Below, piece by piece: positions 19,419-27,780 of a stretch of 64,000 nucleotides of DNA (its first letter is position 1; each line of letters opens with the position of its first letter). A program made the position numbers and the translations under genes. Source of the stretch: Metaclostridioides mangenotii (GTDB lineage Bacteria; Bacillota; Clostridia; Peptostreptococcales; Peptostreptococcaceae); assembly GCF_017873185.1 (NCBI RefSeq), contig NZ_JAGGJX010000001.1, positions 992,001-1,056,000 of the forward strand. Direction: 5' to 3'. The notes below the pieces were generated by a model that was not told where the DNA came from, searched no databases, and saw only the letters and a list, made by a program, of their open reading frames with translations.

Positions 19419-20540
19419 CTACATCTGTAAAAGCAGTTTAAACTTTAACTGCATCAGTTGAATAAAATGTTGAACTCCCGGTGATAAATATGCGAGTATC
19501 AATACAGGGAATAAAGCTGTTGCAAGAAGTGCAATTATATATTTAAATTTGAGCTTACTTCTGTACAGTAAGTTAACTCCTTTTGCATCTATTAGCTTTG
19601 CCCCTATTTTTAGTCTAACTAAAAATGTACTTGCCATACCTTTTCTACCTTTTTCTAGGAAGTCAATCATATTGGAATGAGTCCCTACTGCTACTATAAG
19701 TTCTGCTTTGTATTCATATGCTATAAGCATAGCAATGTCTTCACTTGTACCTGGTGCTGGAAATACAATTGCGTCTAGCCCCAAATCTTTAACTCTTTCA
19801 AGTCCAGGTGCCCTACCATCAGGATAAGCATGTACAACTATCTCTTTTGCCTGTTTAAGAGCAAAATCACTTACACTATCCATATCGCCGACTATTACAT
19901 CGGGATTGTATCCAAATTCTATTAAAGCATCTGCCCCACCATCTACTCCAACTAATACAGGTTTTACCTCTTCTATATAGGAGATCATCGTGCTTAAATC
20001 TTCTTTGTAGTCTTGACCTCTTACCACTATAAGTACATGTCTATTTGCATACTCTGTATTAACCTGTGGTATTTCTACTTCACCTAATATAAAACCTTTT
20101 TCTTTCTTAGCATATTCGATTGTATTATCTATAAATCTATCTAGTTCAAATGATAAGTTTTCATAGGCTTTCTTAATTTTTTCTCCAACAAGTTCTAAAT
20201 TTAAAACTTCTCCTTCGCCTAATAATTCACCTTCTCTGTATATCTTCCCATCTATAACTTCGATAATTTGATCTTCATTTAATTCATCGAATAATTCTTC
20301 ACCAATGTTATCTATGATTAATATATTGTTTTCAGTTAGTATCCCAGGGCCTTTATTGGGATATCTACCGCTTATAGAAGGAGCCGCATTTACAACAAGC
20401 TTTATTTTAGCTTCAACTAGAGAATTTGCAGCGACTTCATCAATATCAATGTGATTGATTACTGCTATATCTCCACTGACAAGTCTCTTAGCAAGCTTTT
20501 TTGTCTTCCTATCTACTTTTATTGGAGCTTCGACTCTCAT
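19419..20540 (-). CDS. SteA-like protein (thiamin pyrophosphokinase-like domain)
   Basis: Homologue of the actinobacterial 'cytokinetic ring protein SteA'. 373 residues: an N-terminal domain (about 1-170), a thiamin-pyrophosphokinase-like catalytic fold with VGVDGGADALIE and VGDMDSVSD motifs (about 195-300), and a C-terminal membrane segment near 335-355. The acidic motif that binds nucleotide in thiamin pyrophosphokinase is partly kept, but an enzymatic role is unproven. First gene of the SteA-SteB-GT2-MraY-like-DUF3866-nudF run. It lies downstream of spo0A, behind the spo0A terminator. Confidence 0.85.
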   Translation of the reverse strand: MRVEAPIKVDRKTKKLAKRLVSGDIAVINHIDIDEVAANSLVEAKIKLVVNAAPSISGRYPNKGPGILTENNILIIDNIGEELFDELNEDQIIEVIDGKIYREGELLGEGEVLNLELVGEKIKKAYENLSFELDRFIDNTIEYAKKEKGFILGEVEIPQVNTEYANRHVLIVVRGQDYKEDLSTMISYIEEVKPVLVGVDGGADALIEFGYNPDVIVGDMDSVSDFALKQAKEIVVHAYPDGRAPGLERVKDLGLDAIVFPAPGTSEDIAMLIAYEYKAELIVAVGTHSNMIDFLEKGRKGMASTFLVRLKIGAKLIDAKGVNLLYRSKLKFKYIIALLATALFPVLILAYLSPGVQHFIQLMQLKFKLLLQM

Positions 20541-20730
20541 TTTTAAACCTCCGCCATCAATTTTAAAATCACATTATATTATAGCATTAGTTAACAATAA
20601 AATAAATGTTTTAAGTATATTCGAGCTTATGTATACAATTTTCTACGTTTTTCTTCCTTAATTATATTTATCTAAAGATCATTTTAGTTTATTTATCTAA
20701 GTTTTTACTGTATTTTATGTTTTTATATAT

Positions 20731-20761
20731 AAAAAAGAAAGTCCTCTAAAAAGAGGACTTT
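20731..20761 (-). terminator. Terminator of spo0A
   Basis: Ten-base-pair stem AAAGTCCTCT/AGAGGACTTT with a four-base loop and a minus-strand run of T (20731-20736), 16 bases past the spo0A stop. Confidence 0.88.
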
Positions 20762-20776
20762 GCTATTACATTACAA

Positions 20777-21583
20777 TTATTTAACCATACTGTGCTCTAA
20801 TCTTAGTTTATCTGAAATCATAGCAATAAACTCTGAGTTTGTTGGTTTTCCTTTTGTGTTATGAACTGTGTATCCAAACAATTGATTTATAGTATCTACT
20901 TTACCTCTGCTCCACGCAACTTCTATTGCATGTCTAATGGCTCTTTCAACTCTACTAGGAGTAGTATTAAATTTCTTTGCAATACTTGGGTATAATTCCT
21001 TAGTTACCGCGCCTAAAAGCTCTACATTCTCTATAACCATCTTAATGGCTTCTCTTAGATATAAATAGCCCTTAATATGAGCTGGAACTCCTATTTCATG
21101 TATAATGTTAGTTATTTCTGTTTCTATGTTTCCAACATTCTTCACAAAATCACTTCTAGTCATTTGAGTTTCGTAATTTTGTTTTGGTTCAATTTTTACT
21201 GACTTGTTTGACACTAATTCTCTGATTCTATTTATAAATACAACAAAATCAAACGGTTTCACAATGTAGTAATCTGCACCTAAACTTATAGCGTTTTGTG
21301 TTATCTTGTCTTGGCCAACTGCAGATAAAACTATAATCTTAGGAAACTTTGCAATATCCATGCTGTTAAGCTTTTCAATTACACCTAATCCGTCTAAATG
21401 TGGCATTATAATGTCTAATACCAGTAAATCAGGTTGAGTCTTTTTAACTAAATCTAATGCCTCTATTCCATCCTTTGCGATACCTAAGACCTCGATATCA
21501 TCTTCATTTGATAAATACTCATTTAATACTTGACAGAAATCCTTATTGTCATCTGCCAAAACTATCTTGATTTTTTCGTTCAC
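20777..21583 (-). CDS. spo0A: Sporulation master regulator Spo0A
   Basis: Response regulator that commits the cell to sporulation. The receiver domain has Asp11/Asp12, the phospho-acceptor Asp57 ([10 protein letters not shown]) and the KPFDF lysine. The C-terminal DNA-binding domain (about 155-268) contains the family's [19 protein letters not shown] region and the recognition helix in [15 protein letters not shown] place the start at a GTG (21581-21583) with a GGGGGG site six bases upstream; in-frame ATGs further up have no site. Result: 268 residues. A sigma-H promoter overlapping a 0A box precedes it, and spoIVB is upstream, as across the clostridia and bacilli. Confidence 0.97.
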   Translation of the reverse strand: MNEKIKIVLADDNKDFCQVLNEYLSNEDDIEVLGIAKDGIEALDLVKKTQPDLLVLDIIMPHLDGLGVIEKLNSMDIAKFPKIIVLSAVGQDKITQNAISLGADYYIVKPFDFVVFINRIRELVSNKSVKIEPKQNYETQMTRSDFVKNVGNIETEITNIIHEIGVPAHIKGYLYLREAIKMVIENVELLGAVTKELYPSIAKKFNTTPSRVERAIRHAIEVAWSRGKVDTINQLFGYTVHNTKGKPTNSEFIAMISDKLRLEHSMVK

Positions 21584-21673
21584 TAAAAATCCCCCCATCA
21601 AAAACATTTAATTATACAGAAAAATCAAACTTCATACACTAAACTGGTTTATAATTATCATACTAGTATCTTT

Positions 21674-21699
21674 ATTCGACACACATAAATTATATTCCT
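21674..21699 (-). promoter_or_regulatory. Sigma-H promoter of spo0A overlapping a 0A box
   Basis: Minus strand: -35 AGGAATA (21693-21699), a 14-base spacer, then -10 CGAAT (21674-21678), which fits the sigma-H consensus. The perfect 0A box TGTCGAA occupies 21675-21681 and covers the -10 element. This predicts that Spo0A~P acts directly on its own sigma-H promoter. A TATAAT at 21611-21616 may mark a second, vegetative promoter. Confidence 0.75.
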
Positions 21700-21729
21700 T
21701 CAAAGAAATAAAAAATTTTATTAGATTCT

Positions 21730-22848
21730 CTATAATTTTATCATTTCGTTAATTAAAATACCATAGCCCTTTTTAGAATCTTCTTTAGATACGTGTGTAA
21801 CCGCTCCGATTATTTTGTTATTTTGTATTATTGGAGCGCCGCTCATACCTTGTACAATACCTCCAGTGTAATCAATCAAATTTTTATCTACTACATTTAT
21901 TATGATCTCTTTATGATTTCCACGGGAAGTCACAATATCCTCTATTTTTATTTCAAAAGATGTTATATTTTTATTTTTATCTTCAAATAATATATAAGCT
22001 TTACCTTTTTTTACTTCATTTACATCTCCAACCTCCATAAGCTGCATTTCTTTATGCCCTAATTTCAAATCCTTACCTTTTTCACTTACAAATTCTCCGC
22101 TTATACCAATATCTGCGTTATTTAAAAATTTTCCAACAATATCAGAGTTTTCGTAGTCTCCTTTGATGTATCCAATCTTATCTTCTGTAGATTTTACAAT
22201 TCTAATATTTTTAGGTCGATATATCCGTCCATTCCTTATTTTTAAAAGCTCATTTGTATCTGTATCTTTTATTGCATGTCCAATCGCTCCGATTTTGTTG
22301 TTTTCTGGATTGTAAAATGTCATTGTCCCAACTCCAGATATCTTATCTCTTACCCAAAGTCCTAATTTAAGTTTTTCTCCATCATTTTTAAGCTTAATAT
22401 TTTCTTTTTTGTAAATATTATCTCTTTCAAATTTAACTTCCACCATATCGGGGTTTTTGTTTAATTTATTTAAATTCTTTAAAATCTCAAACACATCTTG
22501 ACTATCTTTTACCCTCTCTTTGTTGATTTCTACTATATTATCCCCTATTTGTATTCCGCCAATATACTCAACATTCTCTTCTTCATAACCTATTACCAGT
22601 ACACCGTCTGTATCTGCTTTGATTCCAATAATATTACCAAGTGGATACACAAATTTTTTATTCTCTTTTTTAAAACTGCAGACTTCTTTATCTTTTATTT
22701 TGTTATCTATAAAAGTTGTTAAATTGTTAAGGACAAATCCATTGTTATAATAAATATGTCCACAAACTATTATTAATGTAAATGTGATTATCGCCGTAAA
22801 AATTTTTATATTTACCAAAAACTTTTTATTGTACTTATTTTTTTTCAT
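21730..22848 (-). CDS. spoIVB: SpoIVB serine peptidase (S55)
   Basis: Forespore-secreted protease that in B. subtilis triggers pro-sigma-K processing. The N-terminal membrane/signal segment (about 13-31) is followed by a PDZ domain (about 70-150) and the S55 peptidase domain, with His191 in GAIGHAIKD and the nucleophile Ser336 in GMSGAPII. 372 residues. It lies upstream of spo0A, but recN, its usual upstream neighbour, is about 5 kb away here. Confidence 0.95.
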   Translation of the reverse strand: MKKNKYNKKFLVNIKIFTAIITFTLIIVCGHIYYNNGFVLNNLTTFIDNKIKDKEVCSFKKENKKFVYPLGNIIGIKADTDGVLVIGYEEENVEYIGGIQIGDNIVEINKERVKDSQDVFEILKNLNKLNKNPDMVEVKFERDNIYKKENIKLKNDGEKLKLGLWVRDKISGVGTMTFYNPENNKIGAIGHAIKDTDTNELLKIRNGRIYRPKNIRIVKSTEDKIGYIKGDYENSDIVGKFLNNADIGISGEFVSEKGKDLKLGHKEMQLMEVGDVNEVKKGKAYILFEDKNKNITSFEIKIEDIVTSRGNHKEIIINVVDKNLIDYTGGIVQGMSGAPIIQNNKIIGAVTHVSKEDSKKGYGILINEMIKL

Positions 22849-23042
22849 AGATTTATCACTCCCTAAGTTGTATACATTTATAATTCCTATTGGGGTGTCT
22901 ATTTATTCAGTATAAATTTTTATTTTTATTGTATTTCTTTTGCTTTATATATTATTTTTTATATTTTTATTTTTTGCTAATTATAATGCAACAAAATTAT
23001 TGATATAATAAAATATATAAGTATTTGAAAGGTGGTTAAAGT

Positions 23043-23501
23043 GTGGGCTTAGAGATAAGATATGCAGATAAGTGTAATTGGATAGATTTAATTAATTTAT
23101 CTGTAAAAAACAATCAGTCTAACTTTATTGAGAGCAATCTTTATTCTATTGCTGAGTCAAAATTTGAAGAAGCTTGGAAAACTGTTGGAATTTACAATGA
23201 TGATATATTAATCGGCTTTTCTATGTACGGAAAACTTGAAGACAACAGAGTCTGGCTCGATAGATTTATGATTGATCACAAATTTCAAGGAAGAGGTTAT
23301 GGAAAATTATCATTGAAATTTCTAATAGATTCTTTATATAGAGAGTATGAATGCGAAGAAATTTATTTAAGTATTTATGAAGACAATATAAATGCTATTG
23401 AATTATATAAAACTTATGGATTTGAATTCAATGGTGAACTTGATACCAAAGGTGAAAAAGTAATGGTCTTGGATATAAAAAATCACCTCAAAACTTATTA
23501 G
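23043..23501 (+). CDS. GNAT-family N-acetyltransferase
   Basis: A 152-residue acetyltransferase fold with the acetyl-CoA pyrophosphate loop FQGRGYGKLSL and the C-terminal NAIELYKTYGF motif. The substrate cannot be predicted. GTG start with an AAAGGTGG site. It is one of the few plus-strand genes, transcribed divergently from spoIVB. Its TAG overlaps the TAA of the convergent membrane protein gene (TTAG at 23498-23501), inside a shared terminator. Confidence 0.85.
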   Translation: MGLEIRYADKCNWIDLINLSVKNNQSNFIESNLYSIAESKFEEAWKTVGIYNDDILIGFSMYGKLEDNRVWLDRFMIDHKFQGRGYGKLSLKFLIDSLYREYECEEIYLSIYEDNINAIELYKTYGFEFNGELDTKGEKVMVLDIKNHLKTY

Positions 23502-23514
23502 TTTTGAGGTGATC
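23482..23514. terminator. Bidirectional terminator overlapping two convergent stop codons
   Basis: Fourteen-base-pair stem ATCACCTCAAAACT/AGTTTTGAGGTGAT with a four-base loop that contains the overlapping stops of the GNAT gene and the convergent membrane protein gene. T-rich tracts flank it on both strands. Confidence 0.88.
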
Positions 23515-25003
23515 TAATTTTATCTATAAACTTAAAGATACAATCTAATCCGTAAAATGCTGTTATTATGATTACTGGCAAGAAACAGACTAAATATCTA
23601 GGTCTTGTTTCCCAAAGAATCAAAAATAGAAATACTCCAAAAATAGCTATAAGAAGCACTTTTATAAAATCAAACGACTTTTTGTAATAACCAATTGCTG
23701 CTATTAATATTCCAGACATTAAAACTGTATGTGAAATTTGACTTATGTAAACAAACACATCGTTATTACCTTCAACCACGTGATAGTAAAGGTCTGTTTT
23801 TTTAAAGGGTAGTCTACCTAATTTATTAGTAGAATAATATGTACCATCACCCCATGTTAGTGAAGTTTTTTGTTTTAAAAACTTGGTATATCCGCTTACT
23901 CCAAACTCTTTTAATCTACTTTTTATAACATTCTTATTATATTCAGCTGTTGCCTCTTTTCCATACTTTTCTTTAACTTCTCTTGACTTTGCTACATCAT
24001 CTTCTGAATAACTTCCTACCGCTCCGCTAAGACCCATCATAATCCAATGAGTATATGGAAGTCCAGCATCTTTATATGAAACTGGTATATAAAGTGAAAA
24101 AATAGAATGAATAATAATACTACCTACGATAAAAGGTAGTAAGATGAAAGTCATCCTTTTTAATCCATCGAAAATACTCGATGTTAATAGTAAAAATATT
24201 ATTATTGCAATTAGGCAAATTACTATGTTTGTTTTAAGGTTAGTACCTATAACTCCTAAAATACCGATTCCAATCAAATATAGTATCTTCCTATACTTAG
24301 AGTTTGCACTGTGTTTTATGATTTCATTGTATTTATAAAGCAACAAAAGCATTCCTACTGGAAAAAACATTGTAAGTGTATCAGTATATACAATTTGAGA
24401 ATACGCGTATAAAGGAGTTATCGTCAGTGAAAACACACTAAATAATGTAGCTCTACTCTCTCCGAATATTTTATCTATTAAAAAATATGTTGTGAAAATC
24501 GATAAATTTATCATTAAAAGATTTAATATAATTCCAACTCTCAGAAATATCTCTTTATCGTTCGTAAAGATACTTACAAATTTATATATATATCCAAGGA
24601 AAAGAGTTGATCCTATATTATTTGGATATAAAAGGTAAAAATAGTCCGGTAGCATTTCTTTCCCAAGTGCAAATTCAAAAGCTGCATTATTAATAGCCCC
24701 ATAATCCCAACTTAATCCTACTCTTAAGAAGATAATAAAGGCAATTTGTAAAAAAATCATAGTTATAATACTAAAAATCCTAATCTTAAAAAGTACATGC
24801 TCATCTAGTTTTACAAAGTATTTATCTAAAATATATAAAATCAATATTAGAAAAACACTTCCTACAAAAACTCCTATTGAATTAATCTTGAAGTTTTCAA
24901 TACTACAATTAAATATAGCAATATAGACTATATATATAAAAGTTATTATAAACACTAATGTAAATAGCTTTAGTATACCTTCTCTAATAGTTTTATATTT
25001 CAT
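23498..25003 (-). CDS. Polytopic membrane protein, probable GT-C type glycosyltransferase
   Basis: 501 residues with about 12 membrane segments. An Asp-containing first external loop (LSWDYGAINNAAFEF) is reminiscent of the catalytic loop of GT39/GT83-like enzymes, which take sugars from polyprenyl phosphate. A soluble segment at about 325-410 is rich in charged and aromatic residues. It lies 30 bases downstream of a GtrB-like transferase, so the pair probably decorates a cell surface polymer. No gtrA-like flippase gene is in the window. Family assignment is by topology and context only. Confidence 0.65.
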   Translation of the reverse strand: MKYKTIREGILKLFTLVFIITFIYIVYIAIFNCSIENFKINSIGVFVGSVFLILILYILDKYFVKLDEHVLFKIRIFSIITMIFLQIAFIIFLRVGLSWDYGAINNAAFEFALGKEMLPDYFYLLYPNNIGSTLFLGYIYKFVSIFTNDKEIFLRVGIILNLLMINLSIFTTYFLIDKIFGESRATLFSVFSLTITPLYAYSQIVYTDTLTMFFPVGMLLLLYKYNEIIKHSANSKYRKILYLIGIGILGVIGTNLKTNIVICLIAIIIFLLLTSSIFDGLKRMTFILLPFIVGSIIIHSIFSLYIPVSYKDAGLPYTHWIMMGLSGAVGSYSEDDVAKSREVKEKYGKEATAEYNKNVIKSRLKEFGVSGYTKFLKQKTSLTWGDGTYYSTNKLGRLPFKKTDLYYHVVEGNNDVFVYISQISHTVLMSGILIAAIGYYKKSFDFIKVLLIAIFGVFLFLILWETRPRYLVCFLPVIIITAFYGLDCIFKFIDKIRSPQN

Positions 25004-25033
25004 TTTCTACTCCAATCAAATCAATTATTATTT

Positions 25034-25987
25034 CTAATTTCTTATGTATTTATCAACAATAAACTTTGGTCTATCCTTAGTCTCTAAATATATTTTTCCT
25101 ATATATTCTCCAACAATCCCAATACACAAAATTTGTATACCACCAAGAGTCCATATTGATGCAACTGTAGTTGTCCAGCCTGTTATCGTATTTCCTATTG
25201 CCCATTGTATTAATGAGTAAATTAAAACTAGCAAACTACATATAAAAACAATAAATCCTACTGTTAGCACCATTCTTATAGGCTTTACACTTAAAGATGT
25301 TATGCCCTCACATGCAAAAGATATCATTTTCTTTAGTGGGTATTTAGATTCACCTGCAAAACGTTCATTTCTTTCATAATATACCTTATCAGACTTAAAA
25401 CCTATTAGAGGTACAATCCCCCTTAAAAATAAGTTTACTTCTCTATAGTTAGAAAGTGAATCCACAGCCCTTTTGCTCATTAGTCTATAATCAGCATGAT
25501 TATAAACAATATCTACTCCTAAAGAACTCATTACTTTATAAAACATCTGAGCTGTATTTCGTTTAAAAAATGAATCCTTCTTTCTACTGTTTCTCACTCC
25601 GTATACAACATCACAACCTTGAATATACTTTTCAATAAATTCATCTATTGCATCTATATCATCCTGTAAATCTGCATCCATAGATATAACTGCATCGTAA
25701 TGCTCTTTTGCTGTAAGTAAACCTGCTAGAAGAGCATTTTGATGTCCTCTATTTCTAGATAGTTTAATCCCTTCAAACAAGCTTTCCTTATCATTTAATT
25801 CTTCAATAATTTGCCAAGTACGGTCTTTACTACCATCATCTACCATAACCACCCTACTAGAGTCAGAAATCTTATTATTTTCTATGAGATAATTCAACTT
25901 GATTTTTAATCTTTTTGCTGTCTCATTAAGGACCTCTTCTTCATTGTAGCAAGGTATAACAAAGTATATCGTATTCAAACTTAACAT
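25034..25987 (-). CDS. GtrB/DPMS-like polyprenyl-phosphate glycosyltransferase
   Basis: 317 residues: a GT2 domain (about 1-225) starting IYFVIPCYNEEEV, with VDDGSKDRT and the catalytic DADLQDD motif, then two C-terminal membrane segments (about 230-255 and 265-290). This layout is that of GtrB, which loads a sugar onto undecaprenyl phosphate on the cytoplasmic face. It partners the downstream GT-C-like protein. The pair sits in the insert that separates recN from spoIVB. Confidence 0.88.
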   Translation of the reverse strand: MLSLNTIYFVIPCYNEEEVLNETAKRLKIKLNYLIENNKISDSSRVVMVDDGSKDRTWQIIEELNDKESLFEGIKLSRNRGHQNALLAGLLTAKEHYDAVISMDADLQDDIDAIDEFIEKYIQGCDVVYGVRNSRKKDSFFKRNTAQMFYKVMSSLGVDIVYNHADYRLMSKRAVDSLSNYREVNLFLRGIVPLIGFKSDKVYYERNERFAGESKYPLKKMISFACEGITSLSVKPIRMVLTVGFIVFICSLLVLIYSLIQWAIGNTITGWTTTVASIWTLGGIQILCIGIVGEYIGKIYLETKDRPKFIVDKYIRN

Positions 25988-26307
25988 CCTCCTTAATTTT
26001 AAATTTGTTTATCATTCCATGAATTATTATTTGTCAGTTTATACAAAACTAAAGCGTAAGAATTCTAATTTAGATTAAGATAAAAAATATAAAATAAAAT
26101 TGTATTTTTATTAAAATTTCTTTGTTATATAATTCCTTAAGTATATATTATATCACTCTTTTTAATCATATTTAACCAATTTTTAACAAAAAATAATACA
26201 CAAATTTATTCTTTAAATAAAATCTGTGTATTAATATAATATATATCTAATTTTTTATATTTAATAATTTTTTAGCTCTTAATTATATACAAAAGAATTT
26301 GTGAAAC
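25988..26307. other. Non-coding gap with a terminator-like hairpin at 26195-26232
   Basis: AT-rich gap. The inverted repeat AATACACA..TGTGTATT, extended by A/T pairs on both sides, lies about 75 bases past the stop of the glutathione peroxidase gene and may end that transcript. No coding sequence was recognised. Confidence 0.45.
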
Positions 26308-26850
26308 TTACAGTGCACTTTTGATATCTTTTTCTATACTTGATGGATCAACAGTTGGCTCGAAACGAGCTATAATATTACCCTCTCTGCCTATTAAAAA
26401 CTTAGTAAAGTTCCATTTTATTGAACTGTCATTATACTCATCTTGATATGTTTCTCTAGCAATTCCATCAAGTAAATCAGCCATTTCTCCTGTTCCAAAT
26501 CCTTCAAAAGTTGTATTATCAGTTAAATATTTGTAAAGCGGATCTTGGTTTTCGCCTCTTACTTCTATTTTTTGAGATAATGGGAATGTAACTCCATATC
26601 TTATTGAACAAAACTCTTTTACATCGCTGTTGCTTCCCGGCTCTTGTCCATTAAATTGATTACATGGAAATCCTATCACTACTAAACCTTGATCTTTGTA
26701 CTCCTTGTAAAGTTTTTCTAGACCTTCATATTGAGGAGTAAACCCACACTCACTAGCTGTATTTACTATTAACACTACCTTGTCCTTAAAATCTGCAAGA
26801 GATGCTTCTTTACCTTCTATTGTTTGGTATTTAAAATTGTAAATCGACAT
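26308..26850 (-). CDS. Glutathione peroxidase-family thiol peroxidase (copy 2)
   Basis: Reduces hydroperoxides, in bacteria of this type probably with thioredoxin rather than glutathione. Catalytic Cys35 (TASECGFT), Gln in FPCNQFNGQEPG and Trp in IKWNFTKFL form the usual triad; Cys replaces selenocysteine. The start is placed at the ATG at 26850, which has GGTGGA upstream; an ATG four codons earlier abuts its site. About 180 residues. It is closely related to the neighbouring copy at 27007, so this is a tandem duplication. Confidence 0.92.
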   Translation of the reverse strand: MSIYNFKYQTIEGKEASLADFKDKVVLIVNTASECGFTPQYEGLEKLYKEYKDQGLVVIGFPCNQFNGQEPGSNSDVKEFCSIRYGVTFPLSQKIEVRGENQDPLYKYLTDNTTFEGFGTGEMADLLDGIARETYQDEYNDSSIKWNFTKFLIGREGNIIARFEPTVDPSSIEKDIKSAL

Positions 26851-27006
26851 ATTTTCCACCATTCCTTTTAATTATATTTTTTATGATCTATTTTCTTCAT
26901 TATGTTATTTCTTATTTTCTATCAGCCTGTAATAACTTATATACCCAGGAATTTTATTTTGTAGCACATTTTTAAACTTTTATTATATTTCAGACTTCTA
27001 TCACTT

Positions 27007-27555
27007 TTATTTCTTAAGGTATTTATTAATAATAGGCTCCATACTTTCGGGAGTAGCAGTAGGTTCATATCTACCTATTATATTCCCCCCTCTATCTATC
27101 AAAAACTTAGTAAAATTCCATTTGATAGAATTATCGCTATATTCTTCTTTGTATTTTTTCTTGAGCGCCAATCCTAATCCTATAGCTTTTATTCCTTTTC
27201 CAAATCCTTCAAATGATGTGTTATCAGTTAAATACTCAAAAATAGGATCTATATTTTCGCCTCTAACTTCTATCTTCTCAGAAAGAGGAAATGAAACTCC
27301 ATATCTAATCTTACAAAATTCCTCAACCTCAATATTACTTCCCGGCTCTTGTTCAGCAAACTGATTACAAGGAAATCCTATTACCACTAGCCCCTGATCT
27401 TTGTATTCTTTATACAATTTCTCAAGCCCCTCATACTGAGGCGTAAAACCGCATTTGCTGGCTGTATTTACTATCAATATAACTTGTTCCTTGAAATCTG
27501 ATACTGATACGTCTTTCCCATTTATATCTTTAAAACTGAAATCGTATATAGACAT
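27007..27555 (-). CDS. Glutathione peroxidase-family thiol peroxidase (copy 1)
   Basis: Tandem paralogue of the gene at 26308. It shares long identical runs around the resolving region and keeps Cys35 (TASKCGFT), FPCNQFAEQEPG and IKWNFTKFL. The copies differ in the 130-150 segment (here a Lys/Gly-rich KGIKAIGLGLAL stretch) and at the C-terminus. They are separated by 156 bases and appear to be independently initiated. Two peroxide-reducing enzymes fit oxidative-stress defence in an anaerobe that sporulates. Confidence 0.92.
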   Translation of the reverse strand: MSIYDFSFKDINGKDVSVSDFKEQVILIVNTASKCGFTPQYEGLEKLYKEYKDQGLVVIGFPCNQFAEQEPGSNIEVEEFCKIRYGVSFPLSEKIEVRGENIDPIFEYLTDNTSFEGFGKGIKAIGLGLALKKKYKEEYSDNSIKWNFTKFLIDRGGNIIGRYEPTATPESMEPIINKYLKK

Positions 27556-27727
27556 ACTTATTCACTCCTATCAACTTTTTATACTAATCATTAAAAATAA
27601 TAAATAATTATTATATATTAACTTTTAAATATTTTTAACGATTAGCTATACTCAATACTTATACCCATTTATCACAAATCAAATAATAATTTCATTCAAT
27701 CAAAGAATTTATAGTTTTACATTAAAT

Positions 27728-27777
27728 AAAAAAATAGAATATAAAATCAATCTAATTTAGAATGATTTTATATTCTA
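27728..27777 (-). terminator. Terminator of the recN operon
   Basis: Fifteen-base-pair stem TAGAATATAAAATCA/TGATTTTATATTCTA, then a T-run on the minus strand (27728-27734), four bases beyond the recN stop. It separates the long nusB-to-recN operon from the peroxidase genes. Confidence 0.88.
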
Positions 27778-27780
27778 TCC

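Noticed and set aside
26308-27555. Selenocysteine in the glutathione peroxidases
   Set aside because: Both catalytic positions are Cys codons with no in-frame TGA.
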